64,000 bases of DNA from Diploscapter coronatus (lineage: Eukaryota > Nematoda > Chromadorea > Rhabditida > Rhabditidae), in NCBI GenBank assembly GCA_964036155.1, contig OZ038422.1:52041201-52105200 (forward strand), written 5' to 3'. The notes under the pieces are model-generated. The model was not told the DNA's origin. It searched no databases and saw nothing but the letters and a program-made list of their open reading frames with translations. Position numbers and translations under genes: made by a program. Positions 35,497-48,205 of this stretch are shown here, piece by piece (the stretch's first letter is position 1; each line of letters opens with the position of its first letter).

Positions 35497-37310
35497 TCAC
35501 TTCAAACGCGCTCCGTTAATGATCAACCCCTCGATGGTCTCACCACGGATGCGCGTCTTGATGTCCACCATACGTTCGCCCTAAATCATGAAAATTCAGT
35601 CTTCACGCGGTAATTTTAAAGCCATGAAAGTCTATGACTTCATGACACAAAAATAATTGATTTGAAGAGACAGTATCATGTGGTGTAGGTTAGATATTGA
35701 CTAATTTTTAGCCAGTCATGTTTGGAATGTCCTTTTAGGTCACTTCAAAGTCTAGGGTCACAGTCTCACCGTCGCATTGCAGAGGACGTAGTGAATGAGC
35801 GTCGAGCCGTCGCACTGGTTGATGACGCGAACCTGCGAATTCCCAATTTGGCTTTGAAGGTATTGATTCTGAAGTGACAATTCTACCCTTGCAGGCAGAC
35901 TGACAAGAGTCCCATCGACGATGGCGGCGCACTCGGTCAGGTCGCATTTCTGGTAGTTTGGCTCACCGCCCAAAAACTGTAACTTCAAAATCAAGAGGTA
36001 AATCGACAAATTTCAGACATTTTAATCGAAACTGATTTTTAAAATATCATAACCACCTCATGGTCTCAAACTTGTATTTACAAACAAATTTGTCACACAC
36101 ACTTAGCTTTCTATATTTGGACGCATGTCATTTTGAATCATATCGTAAGATGAAATCATTCTCCCCCTACCTCATTGATAAAAAAATATGTCATTCTAAA
36201 ACGCTCCAACCTTGGCTTCAATTCTGCTGTCGGCAGTTCTGTGCATTGCGGCGTTTCTCTTGCATGCCTTCACCGTCTGCGTTACCGATATCGAGGACGT
36301 CGATTCGGGCTTCTGAATTTATTAGGCTAAAGTATGTCTTTCAAAACGTTTTCAAGCAATTCACTCTCCCTCACTCCAATGCAGATATCAATCATTGAAC
36401 TTTGAAAAAATTCAACCGCCTCTAAAAATTTCATCAATTTACCAGCATTTGGTGCGCATCCTGCTCGCTGAGTCTGAGTGCCTCGTCGATGCAGGCGGTG
36501 TTGTTCGCAGAGTTCGACTTCTGCCCGCCGCTGCTCCTGCTACTCGCCATCGACGGCACGTCCATTTCGCTGTATTCGAATTGCTGCAGTCATTCTTCGT
36601 TGATTTTCATCAATGCATTTTAGAGATATTTCAAATAAGTTGTGCACAAATTATCGATTTAATCTTTTCCGAAGTCGAAGCGCAACTTTCGCCACAACTC
36701 TGATTCCAACTCAACATCACACCAAATTGAAGTTGGCTGATGTTTGATGCAATGATATTCTAGCCTTGATGATGGTCGAAGGACTGTCGATGGACGTGGG
36801 CGTTCTGTGCTGTTGCGGAGGCGTCTGAGCGAACACTCGAGTCTCGGTATCGGTAAGCGCACACAGCGAAGACTGCAATCGATAGACTTGATGAATTTCG
36901 TATCTCTTCCATGCCATTTCCCCATTCTTATCTGCTTACCGTAAACCTCTTTCCTCCGGCCGATTGATTTCTGCGCGGCGCGCATTCCATCGCTTTGTTC
37001 AGCTGAAAACCGATTCTTTACTGATAAATTCTTCAATCGATACCATTTTCTCTGATAAAATTTCTTCGCGAAAAATTAGTGAAGTTTTTCAACGTTTCCT
37101 TTCGATCTTCTGTACTTGACATTGAATTGGTGGCTAAAGAACAAAGAATTCAGAAACATTACAACAAATGTAAGGACCGCCAAAGGTTTTACTAAATTTA
37201 TAATTTTCCTGATCGAGATTCAGTACCTCGACGCCCTTGCGAATGAGCGCATCGATGGCGGCCTCGAGTTGGTAGATGTTGGTGCGACACTGTCCCGTGC
37301 AGTCCTTCAT
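35497..37310 (-). CDS. Unrecognised protein with a compact C-terminal domain
   Basis: Seven or so exons splice in frame from ATG at 37310. Segments in order: MKDCTGQCRTNIYQLEAAID (helical start), LNKAMECAPRRNQ, a linker with TPPQQHRTPTSIDSPS, QFEYSEMDVPSMASSRS, CIDEALRLSEQDAHQML, and KPESTSSISVTQTVKAC. The C-terminal domain runs from GGEPNYQKCDLTECAAIVDG to GETIEGLIINGARLK and the stop at 35497-35499. Total is about 280 residues, with no signal peptide or membrane segment seen. The last two exons look dense and folded (alternating hydrophobics, few low-complexity residues), the middle looks disordered. I do not recognise the family. The donor of the exon at about 36745-36887 is ambiguous. The start could lie further upstream if a short exon was missed. 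Confidence 0.6.
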
Positions 37311-37796
37311 TTCGAGCTGACCACCGAACGATGATTCGCTAGCCCAATTAATGACTCGAAGTGAGTTTGTCCATCAATGAAATTTTCAAACGCTATTTTC
37401 TATGCCAATTTCAATCAAACAATAGAATAATATTCGGCTGAAAACAAATTTATAACTATGAGTTTGGTGCGCAAAGACCGTTTCTCATTTTGGATAATTC
37501 AGTAAAAAAATTCATCATTTGAGATATAACTACATATGCTTTAAACAGAAAACATTTCAATATGACTTGTTTATTTATTTTACGAAGATAAGTTATGAAA
37601 ATTGAGCAATGGTTCAGAAACAACAATATTGAATTTGTGTAATTTTAGTCCTACTAGACCTCACTAGAATCACAGAAAGACACCAAAAATAGTCTGATTT
37701 ACAGGAATTTGAAAGAAACATCGGAAAAATACACGTTTCAGAGGCAATAATTCTAAAAATACCAACAAATGTTTTAGAAAACAACTCCAGGTTATT

Positions 37797-40700
37797 TTAT
37801 CCATCGAAGTCGGAACCGTTTTTGCTGTCACCACATAACTGAACTCGCTCGTAACCAATAAATTCAGGATCTTTACAAGTTGGCTTCAATTTCTGAAGAA
37901 AAAATGTTTATAAGGCGCTATGTAACACAAGTGCTCAGATTTGTAAAAAAAAATATAGTAGATAATAATCTTCGATAAGTTTGTTACCAATCTGGACACT
38001 TATGTAATAAATTTTACCATATTTAAAACGAAAGAAAATTATGAGCTAAAATTTTTTAAAATAAATAAATAAATACCTCATCTTCAGAAACCATCCACTC
38101 TTCCGGATCGTGTTGCCAAATTCGGACATTAGACTCCACGTCTATCGATGCAATGTATCTGAAATCCTACGAATTTTATCAAACTGCGTATCTTTATACA
38201 AGCTTCAGGTAAGTTTCAGCAATTTCACACTATCCATTATGATCTCAATCGTACTCATTGAGCAAACTGCTCTGGCTTTATCAAGAGCATTTTTACGAGT
38301 TGCGAGTACTTTGCAGAAGAAAAGGACGTGAAAATCAGGTTGAATAACTCACGTCGCATTTTGACTGCACGCAACAGAAGGCACCTTGGAAGTATGGCCA
38401 TGCAGGGCGAATATCGGCTGGGTCTCCACTGAATCGACGTCCACTGTCAGTCCTTCGGGGTTGCGAGGGATTTTCTGAAAGCCTAGTTACAGCTTCAATT
38501 TATTAGAGTCGAGAACTTTTCTTTAAGGATTCAGTTTTTAATCAGTACAAAAATGCTATTGTCAATCTTTACTCCACTTCACCAATAATATTTTACTTCA
38601 ATTTAATATGAAAAATGTAGAAATATATAAATCTTCTCGGCCATGAATGATCTCGATAAAAATGAAAATCTAACCTGCAAATCCCAGATATAGGCGGATT
38701 TGGAGTCAGATCCACTGATGAGATGATCCGAGACGGGGCTGCACGTGATCTGTGAACAGTAGTCCACGATGTGCACTCCGTGAAGAATTCTGACTAAAAA
38801 TTCAAAATAAAAATTTCAATTTTTCAAAAATAACGAACTTTTAAAACCAAACATTCTTCAGCTAAAGCTATAAAGTTGAAAGAAAAAAACGAAATTGTTT
38901 GAATAATTTCAGAAATTTTAAACCAATTATTTGAAATTTAGAAATTTCAGAGAAAAAAAACTAAGAATCGTTTTAGATGCGAAGCAAAAATGTAGAATGT
39001 TAAAAAATTGAAGATGCAACGAAACCTGGATCCTGAATACTGGAATTGGCAGCGAACTCGTAGATTCGGTGACTCCGGGCGGAAGCGAACAGAGACGCAG
39101 AGTGACGGTCCAGACACAGCGAGGTGATGCCGACTCCTAGAATTAAGGAGGAAAAATGTTTTCTAATTGCATCCCTTTTCGACTATAGTAAATTCGAAAT
39201 GAATCTAGTCGTCTACTTCCAATGAAACATCATTTTATAATTCGTATGCTCTCCCCAGTTTGCTAACACAAATGTAAAACTATCACATGATGATTTAGGT
39301 AAACATTTTCCTTAAACACATTCTAAAATTTCGAAAATAAAAATGATTTACCCTCCCTGGCCTTGTGCATGTTGGGCATTTTGTAGGTGCTGATCCAGGC
39401 CGATGGTTTGTTCAGATTCGGCTTCCGAAGGTCGAACACTTTCAGGCCGCTGAAAACCGATTTTACCTTCATTTAAAATCAAAAGAAATTAAAAAAGCCC
39501 TTTGAAAGTAGGATCGAGTTGGAAACCAAAGCAATGCTGATAAGTCAAGAAATTTTTTTTCTGTAAAATTAAAAATCTACCAGTTCAAATTAGCAGATCC
39601 GGCGACTACAGTAACCTCAGAGGTGCAAGCGATTCCCGTCACAGCCGGACAGCTCGGTTGATTGTTCGATTCTGGAAATCACAAAGTTCGTATTTCTCCA
39701 TTTTCAAATGTTCCGATAATTTTTGACAATATAAAATAATAGTCCAACTGAAATACTAACCTCTGAATATAGAATAGAAAAAATCGAGTATCCTAAAAGT
39801 TATTAGAAAAATTTAGCCTCTACATTACTGGCGATTATCAAACTGGTCGTTTTCGTGACGTCAACTCATACAGAAAATTGACTATTGAAAACATTTGTAG
39901 AACACACACAAATACCTTTGAAAGCCTTATCGCAGCTGAGTACGGAGCGTCTGCCTTTGAGGTTCTTCTTCTGGACCTCGACGACGCGACGATCCCACAC
40001 CTGTACGTCGCCAGCCTTGCTGCCTGTCACGAATACGACTGAAAGGAAAAGGATCACGGTAGTCAAAGGATATGTAATTACAATTATTTTCTTCAAAAAT
40101 TACAAACTTCGGGTATATTTATGAAAAACCCCAAGTTCTTAATGTGCTCTAAAATGAAGATACAAATTTTTGACTAAATCTTACAAGGTGAATCGGGAAT
40201 GAAGGAGCCACATTTGACCGTCCTCTGATGACCGAAAAACAGCTGCATTTGGCCGGTCGAAACGTCCCAGATTCTGGACCATTTAAAATTTTCAATTTTT
40301 TCGAGTTCTAAAAATGTATACTTGACTTGTGTGTCCCCAGAAAACGTGAGTATTTCATTCGGTCTTCCAGGTACGTTCACAATGTCGATGACGGCCGCCG
40401 AGTGCGCTTGGACTTCTGAAACCTCGGAATAATTTTCTTTCAAGAATTTTCATTTGTTTTCAAAAGGATCCCAGAGTAGAAACATCCACGAGTCTTACAA
40501 TTTTAACCATAATTTTTTAAAACTCATGACAAAACGAATAATTTATACGAACATGAATTTTTAAACTAGTAATAAAACCTCCAAAATTTGCACTACAAAT
40601 CCTAAAAAATTCTTTGAACCTTATCTAAAAGATTATAAAAATGAAAAAAAATCCTACTTGCTCTAATGAGATGGCTGCAGATCGCATTTGGAGGAAGGGG

Positions 40701-41112
40701 CTTGTCGAATTGGGAGATGTCGATCAGCACGAGCTGCCCGAAGTCATCAGCCAGGAAAAGCAGATCGTCAGAGGCAGACGAGAAACGAGATGTCACCCAG
40801 GAGACCTAAAACTGCATCATAATAAATTATGGAAAATGTAGATTTAAAAATTTCCCGAATCAAAGATAGATTTTTAATTGATTGATGGGAAATTCATAGT
40901 AAGCTAGCAAAGTAAAAAGCTATTTTCTCTAAGTTGAAAAAAACTCGAAATTTATAAATTCTAAATAGAAAAAATACCGTATTCTCATAGATTTGCCTGG
41001 AATCGACGGCGATTTTGAGGTTGTCGATGGAGGAGCGATCGAGGAAGAACAAGTCGGGTACGTGGCGAATTGCAGGGCGACAGCTCCATTGACGCAGAAG
41101 TCGCGAGTCCAT
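37797..41112 (-). CDS. cdt-2: CDT2/DTL homologue, WD40 substrate receptor of CRL4
   Basis: About 12 exons splice in frame from ATG at 41112 (exon 1 41112-40978) to the stop at 37797, around 480 residues. WD40 repeats are visible: LLFLADDFGQLVLIDIS, a repeat starting with the conserved CDT2 AH box (QAHSAAVIDIVNVPGRPNEI) and ending KIWDVSTGQ, then VFVTGSKAGDVQVWDRR, LKVFDLRKPNLNKPSAW, HLISGSDSKSAYIWDLQ and ASIDVESNVRIWQHDPEEW. VWDRR fits the WDXR motif used to dock on DDB1. CDT2 with CUL4-DDB1 ubiquitinates PCNA-bound CDT1 and other S-phase substrates to prevent re-replication, in the nucleus. The protein ends about 30 residues after the last blade, without the long tail of the vertebrate protein. 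Confidence 0.88.
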
Positions 41113-41334
41113 TCTGAAAAGTGAAATTTCTAAAATTTCATCTTCCAGCGAATTTTGATTTATCTAGATTTTTAAGGAATGAAACTGTCAAAAGGTCAAG
41201 AAAATTTGAATATTATAGATTTCGAAGAAAATCGAGGAAAATAATGGAGAGCAAGGCTAGATTTTGTACCAAAGATATAGATTAGTCCAATTGCCAGATT
41301 GCTGGATTAGTAGTGGTTGGACTACTAGATCCCA

Positions 41335-41526
41335 GACTTAGGAAGTACCTTCGTCAGACGAAGAAAATATGCGGGAGGTGGGTCGCATGAACGAAATCAT
41401 AGTTATGATACACCAGATCGCACTGGTTAAAACTCGGATCTATTAAAAGCCAAAGATAGAAACTCGCTAAGAAGATATACTAGGGGCAGGTCGCAAGAGG
41501 TTTCTGACGATCGTTCTCCCTAGGTC
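41335..41526. repeat. Dispersed repeat with CTCCCTAGG end, copy 2
   Basis: Related to 33296-33470, in the same orientation. It lies in the gap between cdt-2 and the acyltransferase gene. Its left end (CTTAGGAAGTACCTTCGTC) is more diverged than the right (GATCGTTCTCCCTAGGTC). Confidence 0.6.
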
Positions 41527-42175
41527 TGCTAGATCTTGAAATTGGAAAAGAATAAAATCGATAAAAATTCAAAAGAGAAGATAGAAGTTTGAACGGAAAC
41601 TATTCCCGCATTGTATTGAGAAGAGTGCGGGAAATTTGCTCCAGTGCGAAGGATGAGGAGAAATAGTGCGAAAGCAGAGAAAAGAAGGAAGAAAGAGTGA
41701 AAACACGTTAGAAAGTTCATTTTTATCGTATTTTCCTTTTATTGGGCTTTCTGTTCTTTTTTTTCTTATTATTCGAAAAAAAAAATCTCAATAATTTATT
41801 CATCAATCTCTTCTGTACAACAATTTGACGACGTTTCTCAATCTAGTGACTAGAATTTCTATAGTTTCAACTTGCAGAGGGAAAAATTCTCGTTTTTTTC
41901 TTATACAAAAAATCTAGGAAATCCAGAAAGACTTCGTTCTGAAACTTTTCAGAATAATTGTTTTATCGAAATCTTTCTGTAGTGATTTTCTAGAATCGGA
42001 ACTATTCCAGAATTTCGCTCTCTACCAATTCGCTATGTTCTAGAATTGGCAATTTTGAAATGACTGAGTCGGAGACTATAGCTGGAGATGGGCGAAGGGA
42101 GTTGAGTAGACAAAAATAGTGTAAGAGAAGACACTCTCCGACTCGCCGTCGTTTCCAAGTTGCCTCTAGAGTTTT

Positions 42176-44472
42176 CTAGATGAAGTTGTCGCGTTGTGTG
42201 GATTGGCGCCACGACCGATAGACGAACCGATCGATGCCTCCATGACACCATGAGACGTACCCGCTTGCGATCACGAAATAGATGAAACCAATCTGAAAAA
42301 TAAGATATGATATTACTTACGAAATTTTTCCTGACTTCTTGAAAAGCACAACGGGCTAATTTTTCAAACTCGATCCCAAATCAATTTTCTCCAACATAAT
42401 TCTAGAATGGTAGTTACTATTTGACGGAACGCGACGAAAGGACGAAACTAAGTAACTCTACAGCCAGAGATAAGGTAGAGAGAAAAGCGAAAAGAAAGTG
42501 TGAGAAAAGAACATTCCGTCAAACGGCAGTTGCTCCCCAGAATAGAATGGAGCAATTTTTTCAAATTTAAAAATAACTTTTAAATTTCAAACCTGTAAAG
42601 ATGGCAAAAAGAAGATGTGGTAGCTGCAAACGCTAACTACGAACAACCAGAACAAAAACGAGAATAGCTTTGTGTATCGGTGCAGAGATGACTCACGCCA
42701 CTATAATACAAAAATTAGTTTAACTCAGTAAAAAAAAATTACATTGCACCAGACCCCTTCTCCCTGTCTAACTTGGAACTCTCGATTGTAGGGCTTAGGA
42801 TTTGCGTAGAAACTCTCCAATAAGTCCTCCTTTTCTAACCATTTTCTAAAATTTCAAATTTTTCTTCCTTTTGCAAGGAACAAAATTACTCTAGAAGCCA
42901 CTTTCCGGTGTCTTCTTCGCTATGTGGGACTTGAGAAATTGGGATTTTTCGAACGTTGAAATGAACCTCCCGTGGGCCAGCGCCTTTCAGAACTAGTTCT
43001 ACCTAAATTTAAAAGAAATCAAACAAAACACGTGAATATTTTTAAAATAGCAGTGAAAATAGAGTATTTTTGCGAAACCTACCTCAGACTGAACAATGTT
43101 GTATGGATACGCAATAGTTATATCATAGATGTAGTCGATATAGTCTACTAAAATATGATTTATAAAATTGGTCGAAGATAGATTTGAATAAAAAACTATA
43201 AATACATACATTGTCGCATTTTCTTGAGCAGATGATAGAACCCGGTAGTTCTTGGATATAGGACGTGTTTCAATTGTTTTAATCCATTCTTTTTCGCGTA
43301 TTCCGTGCTTTTGACTGTGGTCCAAGGGGACTTATCCGTTCCTTCGGGGAATAAGAGAAGCTCAAATTCGTCATTCATAGAAAAGAAGATAAAACTCTCC
43401 TAACTTGATAATTTCTATCCATCCCTTTGTAGTACTCGATAGCTTGATCGAATGATATCTTATCGATTTCCATGTTTCGTTCCAAAAATACGTATTGAGC
43501 TCCGGCCATGCCAAAGCCTGAATTTATACCCATTTTCCAAATATTTATTTATTTATTTTTTTTTTTTTAATTTACCGGCTCCAGGTAGTTTCCTTAGTTG
43601 AGCTTTGAGCGAGATTTTGTTGGTGGTGATTAGCCAAGGATTTTGCTGATACAACGCCGACCACATGTACATCCAATCAAGTCTAAATTTCGAATTTTAC
43701 TAAGGAAAATATCGATTTCGAGATATTGTTTTATTCAATTGTTAGATTTAAGATATTTTGGTTTGTGTTATTGTCATTGACCTGGTTCTATGGTTCATGA
43801 TGATAAGTGCCGGCCTGTCAATGTCTATTAGATCACCCGTCACGCGAATTCGAACACCGAACACGAACTCGATGAACCCCTGAAGATGGTTCTTTAGCAA
43901 CTTTAAAATGTTTCTAAATTTTTCATGCCATTTTTGATTCTATGCTCACATTGGGATTGCAAACGTCTTACTACAAACCACACAGATGAATTTCAAAATG
44001 AATTAAAATGGTGTCTGATAAGGTCAAATAATACCGTAATAAATTTACTTACTAGCGGTATCATCATCCAGAAGCTAATAGCTCTGTCCATAAGTCTGCG
44101 CCATAGACGATGTTTTCCCAGGAAAATCAGGAACAGAAACATGGTGATGATATAATTGCCGAATAAGGAGGTGAACAGGATGGAGATGCCGAAAAACGCG
44201 CCCACAAAGGGGCGAAATGGGTTGAATAAGCGGTACTTCATCGACGGATTGTTGTGATCTAAAAATTCGGAATTAGTCTCGAATTAAGTGAAGACTAGAG
44301 TATTATTTAGAGATGAAAATAAAATCCTTTTTCAAAGTCTAAATGATAATAAAAGGGAAGTAGGGTAAAAGGTCAAATCGTCAACCAAGAAGACTAAATC
44401 AAGTCTTATCGAAACCCGCTCCAAATCAAGTGTATTCATTCTCTCACCTTTTTCGATATTTTCTTTCAGCAT
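42176..44472 (-). CDS. Lysophospholipid acyltransferase, ACL-8/9/10 / LCLAT1 type
   Basis: Nine exons or so from MLKENIEK (44472-44448, 25 nt) to the stop at 42176, about 400 residues. Residues 20-75 are hydrophobic (two membrane segments). Motif I, NHRTRLDW (about residues 106-113, split by an intron), matches the NHx4D acyltransferase box. KISLKAQLRKLPGAGFGMAG and VFLERNMEIDK fit motif II. LLLFPEGTDKSPW (about 184-196) is motif III. Two more hydrophobic segments near the C terminus (LFSFLFWLFVVSVCSY and IGFIYFVIASGYVSW) complete the usual layout. These enzymes transfer acyl chains from acyl-CoA to lysophospholipids at ER or mitochondria-associated membranes. In worms ACL-8/9/10 remodel the sn-1 chain of phosphatidylinositol (family knowledge). 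I cannot say which of the three this matches. Confidence 0.9.
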
Positions 44473-46786
44473 TTTGGATAACTTGGAAAATCAATGAATA
44501 CTTAGAGAGAAATCAACAAAATTTCGGAGACTCTTCCATCAGTGGCGCTGAATAGAAAATTAGCTGATGGGGAATTCTTATATTCGGAAAAGTTGTTAGA
44601 GGTCTTTAGAAAACTTGGCACAAATCGATTAGCTGGTTCGATTTTGCGGGTTGAGTCATTGATTCGTTGGTGCGCGTTTTCATGTGTTGCAAAAGGTAAA
44701 TAAACAGAGCTTGTCGGACGGAAGCTAGAGAAGGAGAAAATTCCCTTTTCATGTGTTGAAGCATAGGAGCGCAACACCAGCTGAGAGATAAAAAAAATAA
44801 TATTTAGAAAGAGGAGAACTCACTTTTTAAACATAATTGGTCGCTGGACTAGGATGAGTTTTGATAACAATAAGCAGAGAAGGAAGTCTTTTTTAAGTTA
44901 TTTCAACTGGTTCCGAATCTATCTACTAACATAAATTGAAAGAATTATGCAAAGATGTCTACGGGTAGAAAGAAAATGTTTCAAACCCAGTTGCTTTTAA
45001 AACGATCAGATAATATTCCATAAAATTGCCCACAACATTCAGAACTTGTCGTAATTTTCATGAAAGAAATTTTAAAATTCAATTATTATCGATCGAAAAT
45101 TGATATTCGCCAGAAATTTACTTTTTTAGATAGGGAAGAATGGGTTTTATTTCAAACCAAGATGAAGGATCAATTTGACATTGCGAGAAATGTAGGACAA
45201 AAAGTCAAGATTACAAGACTAGACAGTTTTGAGAATCAGTAAAATCTTACCGCGTGTTTCTCGAGGTCGACTAAAGTCGAATCGAATTGAATCTGCTGTG
45301 TTGTGGAGATTTTGATTATGTCCCGCCGTGTTCCATCACGGAGGGGATTTCCTTCTGCCGAAATACGGGCAAATCTCGATTCTCTCTTGTTTTCTCGCCA
45401 AGCACGAGAACAAGTTATTGATTGGGCCGACGGACGATGGCTGGGCAAGGAGAAGATATCCAGATAGTCCACGGGCTATAAAATGAGGAAGATGTTGATG
45501 ATTACGATTTTACGCATTCGGAAAAGGCAGCGAAAGAAATTTGGAAAATGGAAGAAAAAACTTCATCAATTATCATCGCAAGCCTTTATCCTGGCGAAGA
45601 AAATGATGAATAAGGAAGATTTTCATGATTAATCCGTTTTGAGGTAAAAGGGTTCGTAAAAGTCTTTTGCATAATGGAAGAAGATAAAATTGTAATGTTA
45701 AAAAAGAAGAATTAAACACAACACTCAGGTAAATTACGCAGAATCATGAGTCGCCTCACTCGTTACTGCTTTCCACCTCTACTCACACACTACAAAAACA
45801 TCTTCAGGTGACGATGATGCAAAAATGACGAACGAGTTATTGATTTACACGCGTCTTGCCTTGGACAATATCCAGATATCCCTCGCAGGAAAGGCAAGCA
45901 TGACGCGAGAGGAAAGTGACAAACCGGACGAAATAGAGCGGGAAAGTGGGAGGGGCAGAGAAAACGACGCGAGATTCCGACGCCGTTGACCTAAATCCAG
46001 ACGAATTGACGAGAGGAGAGAGATTAGAGTTTCAAGAGAAGAAAGGATAGAGAATTTTGAATGAAGAAAGATAGTTATGGCAGAAAGTGAAAAAATGAAA
46101 ACGAGATTAGTTTTTTTTTTTCTGCAGCTCAAGAAAACAATTTGTGGTAAAACAAAGCAAGAGTAAGAACCAGAATCCAGAAAGAATATTCCTAAAATGT
46201 ATATTTAATAGAAAATCCCCCTAAAATTTCAACCTTTGTATTTTCGATCTCAAACTTCCTCACATGTTTGCTTCTTTGACCCCCCTCAAAATTTTCCTTA
46301 TCTCTCATTTTCACAAACGGAAGGAGCGTGCTACTTTCTATGTGTTTTGCTTTTTACCGACGACGAAAAAAATTTGGCGGGAAAATTTCGAATGGCCCAT
46401 TTTTGCGAGTTTCACAGGCTGCGCGAAAATTCCTTTTCTCCTCGGTTTTTTTTCTTTCACGATTTTTTTTCTTGGAAATTCTTACCGATGAATTGGAACC
46501 GTTCGGTGTACAAAGATTTGCAAACTTTAGCAGAAAAATGAGAATTTTAGCTCGAAGAAAAATTGTCTTTAAAAATTTAACAAAAAATTTACTTCAGAAA
46601 AGTAGGATATTTTAAAATCTCAAGCTGTCATGTCATTCGAAATAGATTAGAAGTGATAGATAAAAGATTCTTTTTTCACACCATTTTTCGCATGGTTTAT
46701 GAGCTTGAGGTTTCCAAGTTTTCCAAAATGAGCAATTTCAGAAAAAAAAATAGGAATTTTCTTTTCTATTTGTTTATATTTTTCAG

Positions 46787-47024
46787 ATTTGCGCCTCCGA
46801 GTGGGTATCGTCTTTTCGTCTTTTGGAATGTCGCGACCCGATGGCGTCCTGCTGTGAAGCGTCGATTCTGCGCCTGTCTGAGAGACTATCCCCGAAAGCC
46901 TGCGATCGGGGATTCAGATGAGTCGAGCGAACAGCGGGGGACGAGGCAGACCTCGTCAAGAAGGGCAAAAAGGCACGACTATCGAGGTTTACCCATTAGT
47001 CCATCTATCATCTCGATTTACTGA
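46787..47024 (+). CDS. Orphan terminal exon candidate, basic Cys/Ser-rich tail
   Basis: A TATTTTTCAG acceptor is followed by 78 open codons and TGA in a locally GC-rich stretch. The text runs FAPPSGYRLFVFWNVATRW, then KRRFCACLRDYPRKP, and a Ser/Arg-rich end. The first part is reminiscent of the end of TM7 plus a palmitoylated cytoplasmic tail of a GPCR, but that is only a resemblance. No upstream transmembrane exons were found within 2 kb. The minus strand is also open here (46783-46968), so the strand is uncertain. Confidence 0.3.
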
Positions 47025-47932
47025 TCAACGCGAATGATAAATTACGATTCAGTGTCGATTTTACATAGAGTGAAGTTTTTCCCGCAAATTTGAACGAGAT
47101 GTGTTCCAAATTTTAGTATCTTGAATAGTGAAACTTTATATTGTTCGCTGAGACATCTCGTTGATGTTTATTCAAATTATCAAAAGTAAACTTGCTTTCT
47201 CTAAATCCAATAAATAAGCAATTCTTTAAAGAAAAACTTTTAAAAATGCATGTTTCTAAACCTCAGGACAAAGAGTTTATCAAATTCACAATAATTCGCT
47301 GTAGATGTTTTGAATTTTAAACAAATTTTATGTTTTACAGTAAATGTTTAGAACTATGAAATCTTCTCCGAATTTCAAGTTTTTCCTCCTCGAACCTTAG
47401 ACTAAACACGTTTCTAAATTTCTTTAGACATTTGGCGCATTAGTCTGATTTACGATAAACAACTCTCTTCCTCGTTTATACAGTACCCTTTATTCGAAAT
47501 CAACCCCATATTGTCTCTGCAAACCGACAAAGACACAGCAGCACATCACTCACTTAGTCACTTATTCCATCTCATATCCGTATCGTCTTTATATCTTTAT
47601 GACTATTATCCCTCATAACCTCGGGTCAATCCCAAAAGAAATTTCTCTAACATGTGTGAAAGGAAATTGAGTCACAGAAAAAGTTATTTAGACGCAGTAT
47701 CTGGCAGACACTAGTCAAATTTAATCTGTAATGCGGGTGATCAGAGTCTGAAAATGTTAAGTTACAAAAAAAAAATCCTTTCGTCTCTGGGCTCAAATCT
47801 AGATCGAAATGATTTCATTTCAGGACTAAAATTTGCTTAATTCTGCTTTTCTTGATTGAACAATTTCAGCTTTCTATATTTCTTCAGAGAATGGGCAATG
47901 AGGGTTTGTTGTGAGTGAATAAATAAATACCG

Positions 47933-48205
47933 CTAGATATTCTTTCGATCTCTTCCCCGAGTGCGATAATTCCGTATTTCACCAGAGGGCACCATACAGT
48001 GCAATTCAATGCGCTTGTCAACGAATTCCCAGCACTTTTCCCCCATTTTTGGAGTCGTTTCTTTGTTTCTCTTGCTCTTCACTCTGTCAAGATCTGCATT
48101 GTTTCGTCGATGAATTGTCAATCTTGGACGTGACTTCGGGGATGATTTCTTTTTGTAGATTGAAAATTGGAGTTTTAGGTAATCACTTTCTCGAAAAGAA
48201 TTTCG
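47933..48205 (-). CDS. Exon-like open stretch, unknown
   Basis: About 90 codons are open on the minus strand and end in TAG at 47933. They contain a basic segment (KSKRNKETTPKMGEK) then CWEFVDKRIELHCMVPSGEI and an arginine-rich end. There is no start context, no partner exons and no recognised domain. It may be chance in AT-rich DNA. Confidence 0.2.
   Translation of the reverse strand, partial: RNSFRESDYLKLQFSIYKKKSSPKSRPRLTIHRRNNADLDRVKSKRNKETTPKMGEKCWEFVDKRIELHCMVPSGEIRNYRTRGRDRKNI

Noticed and set aside
36659..37036. Arg-rich 125-codon minus frame
   Set aside because: It crosses introns of the unrecognised gene in another frame. The spliced frame explains the GC-rich parts better.
46236..46615. 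Overlapping + frames rich in Phe, Ser and Arg
   Set aside because: Three frames are open at once over a T-rich tract. This is composition, not coding.
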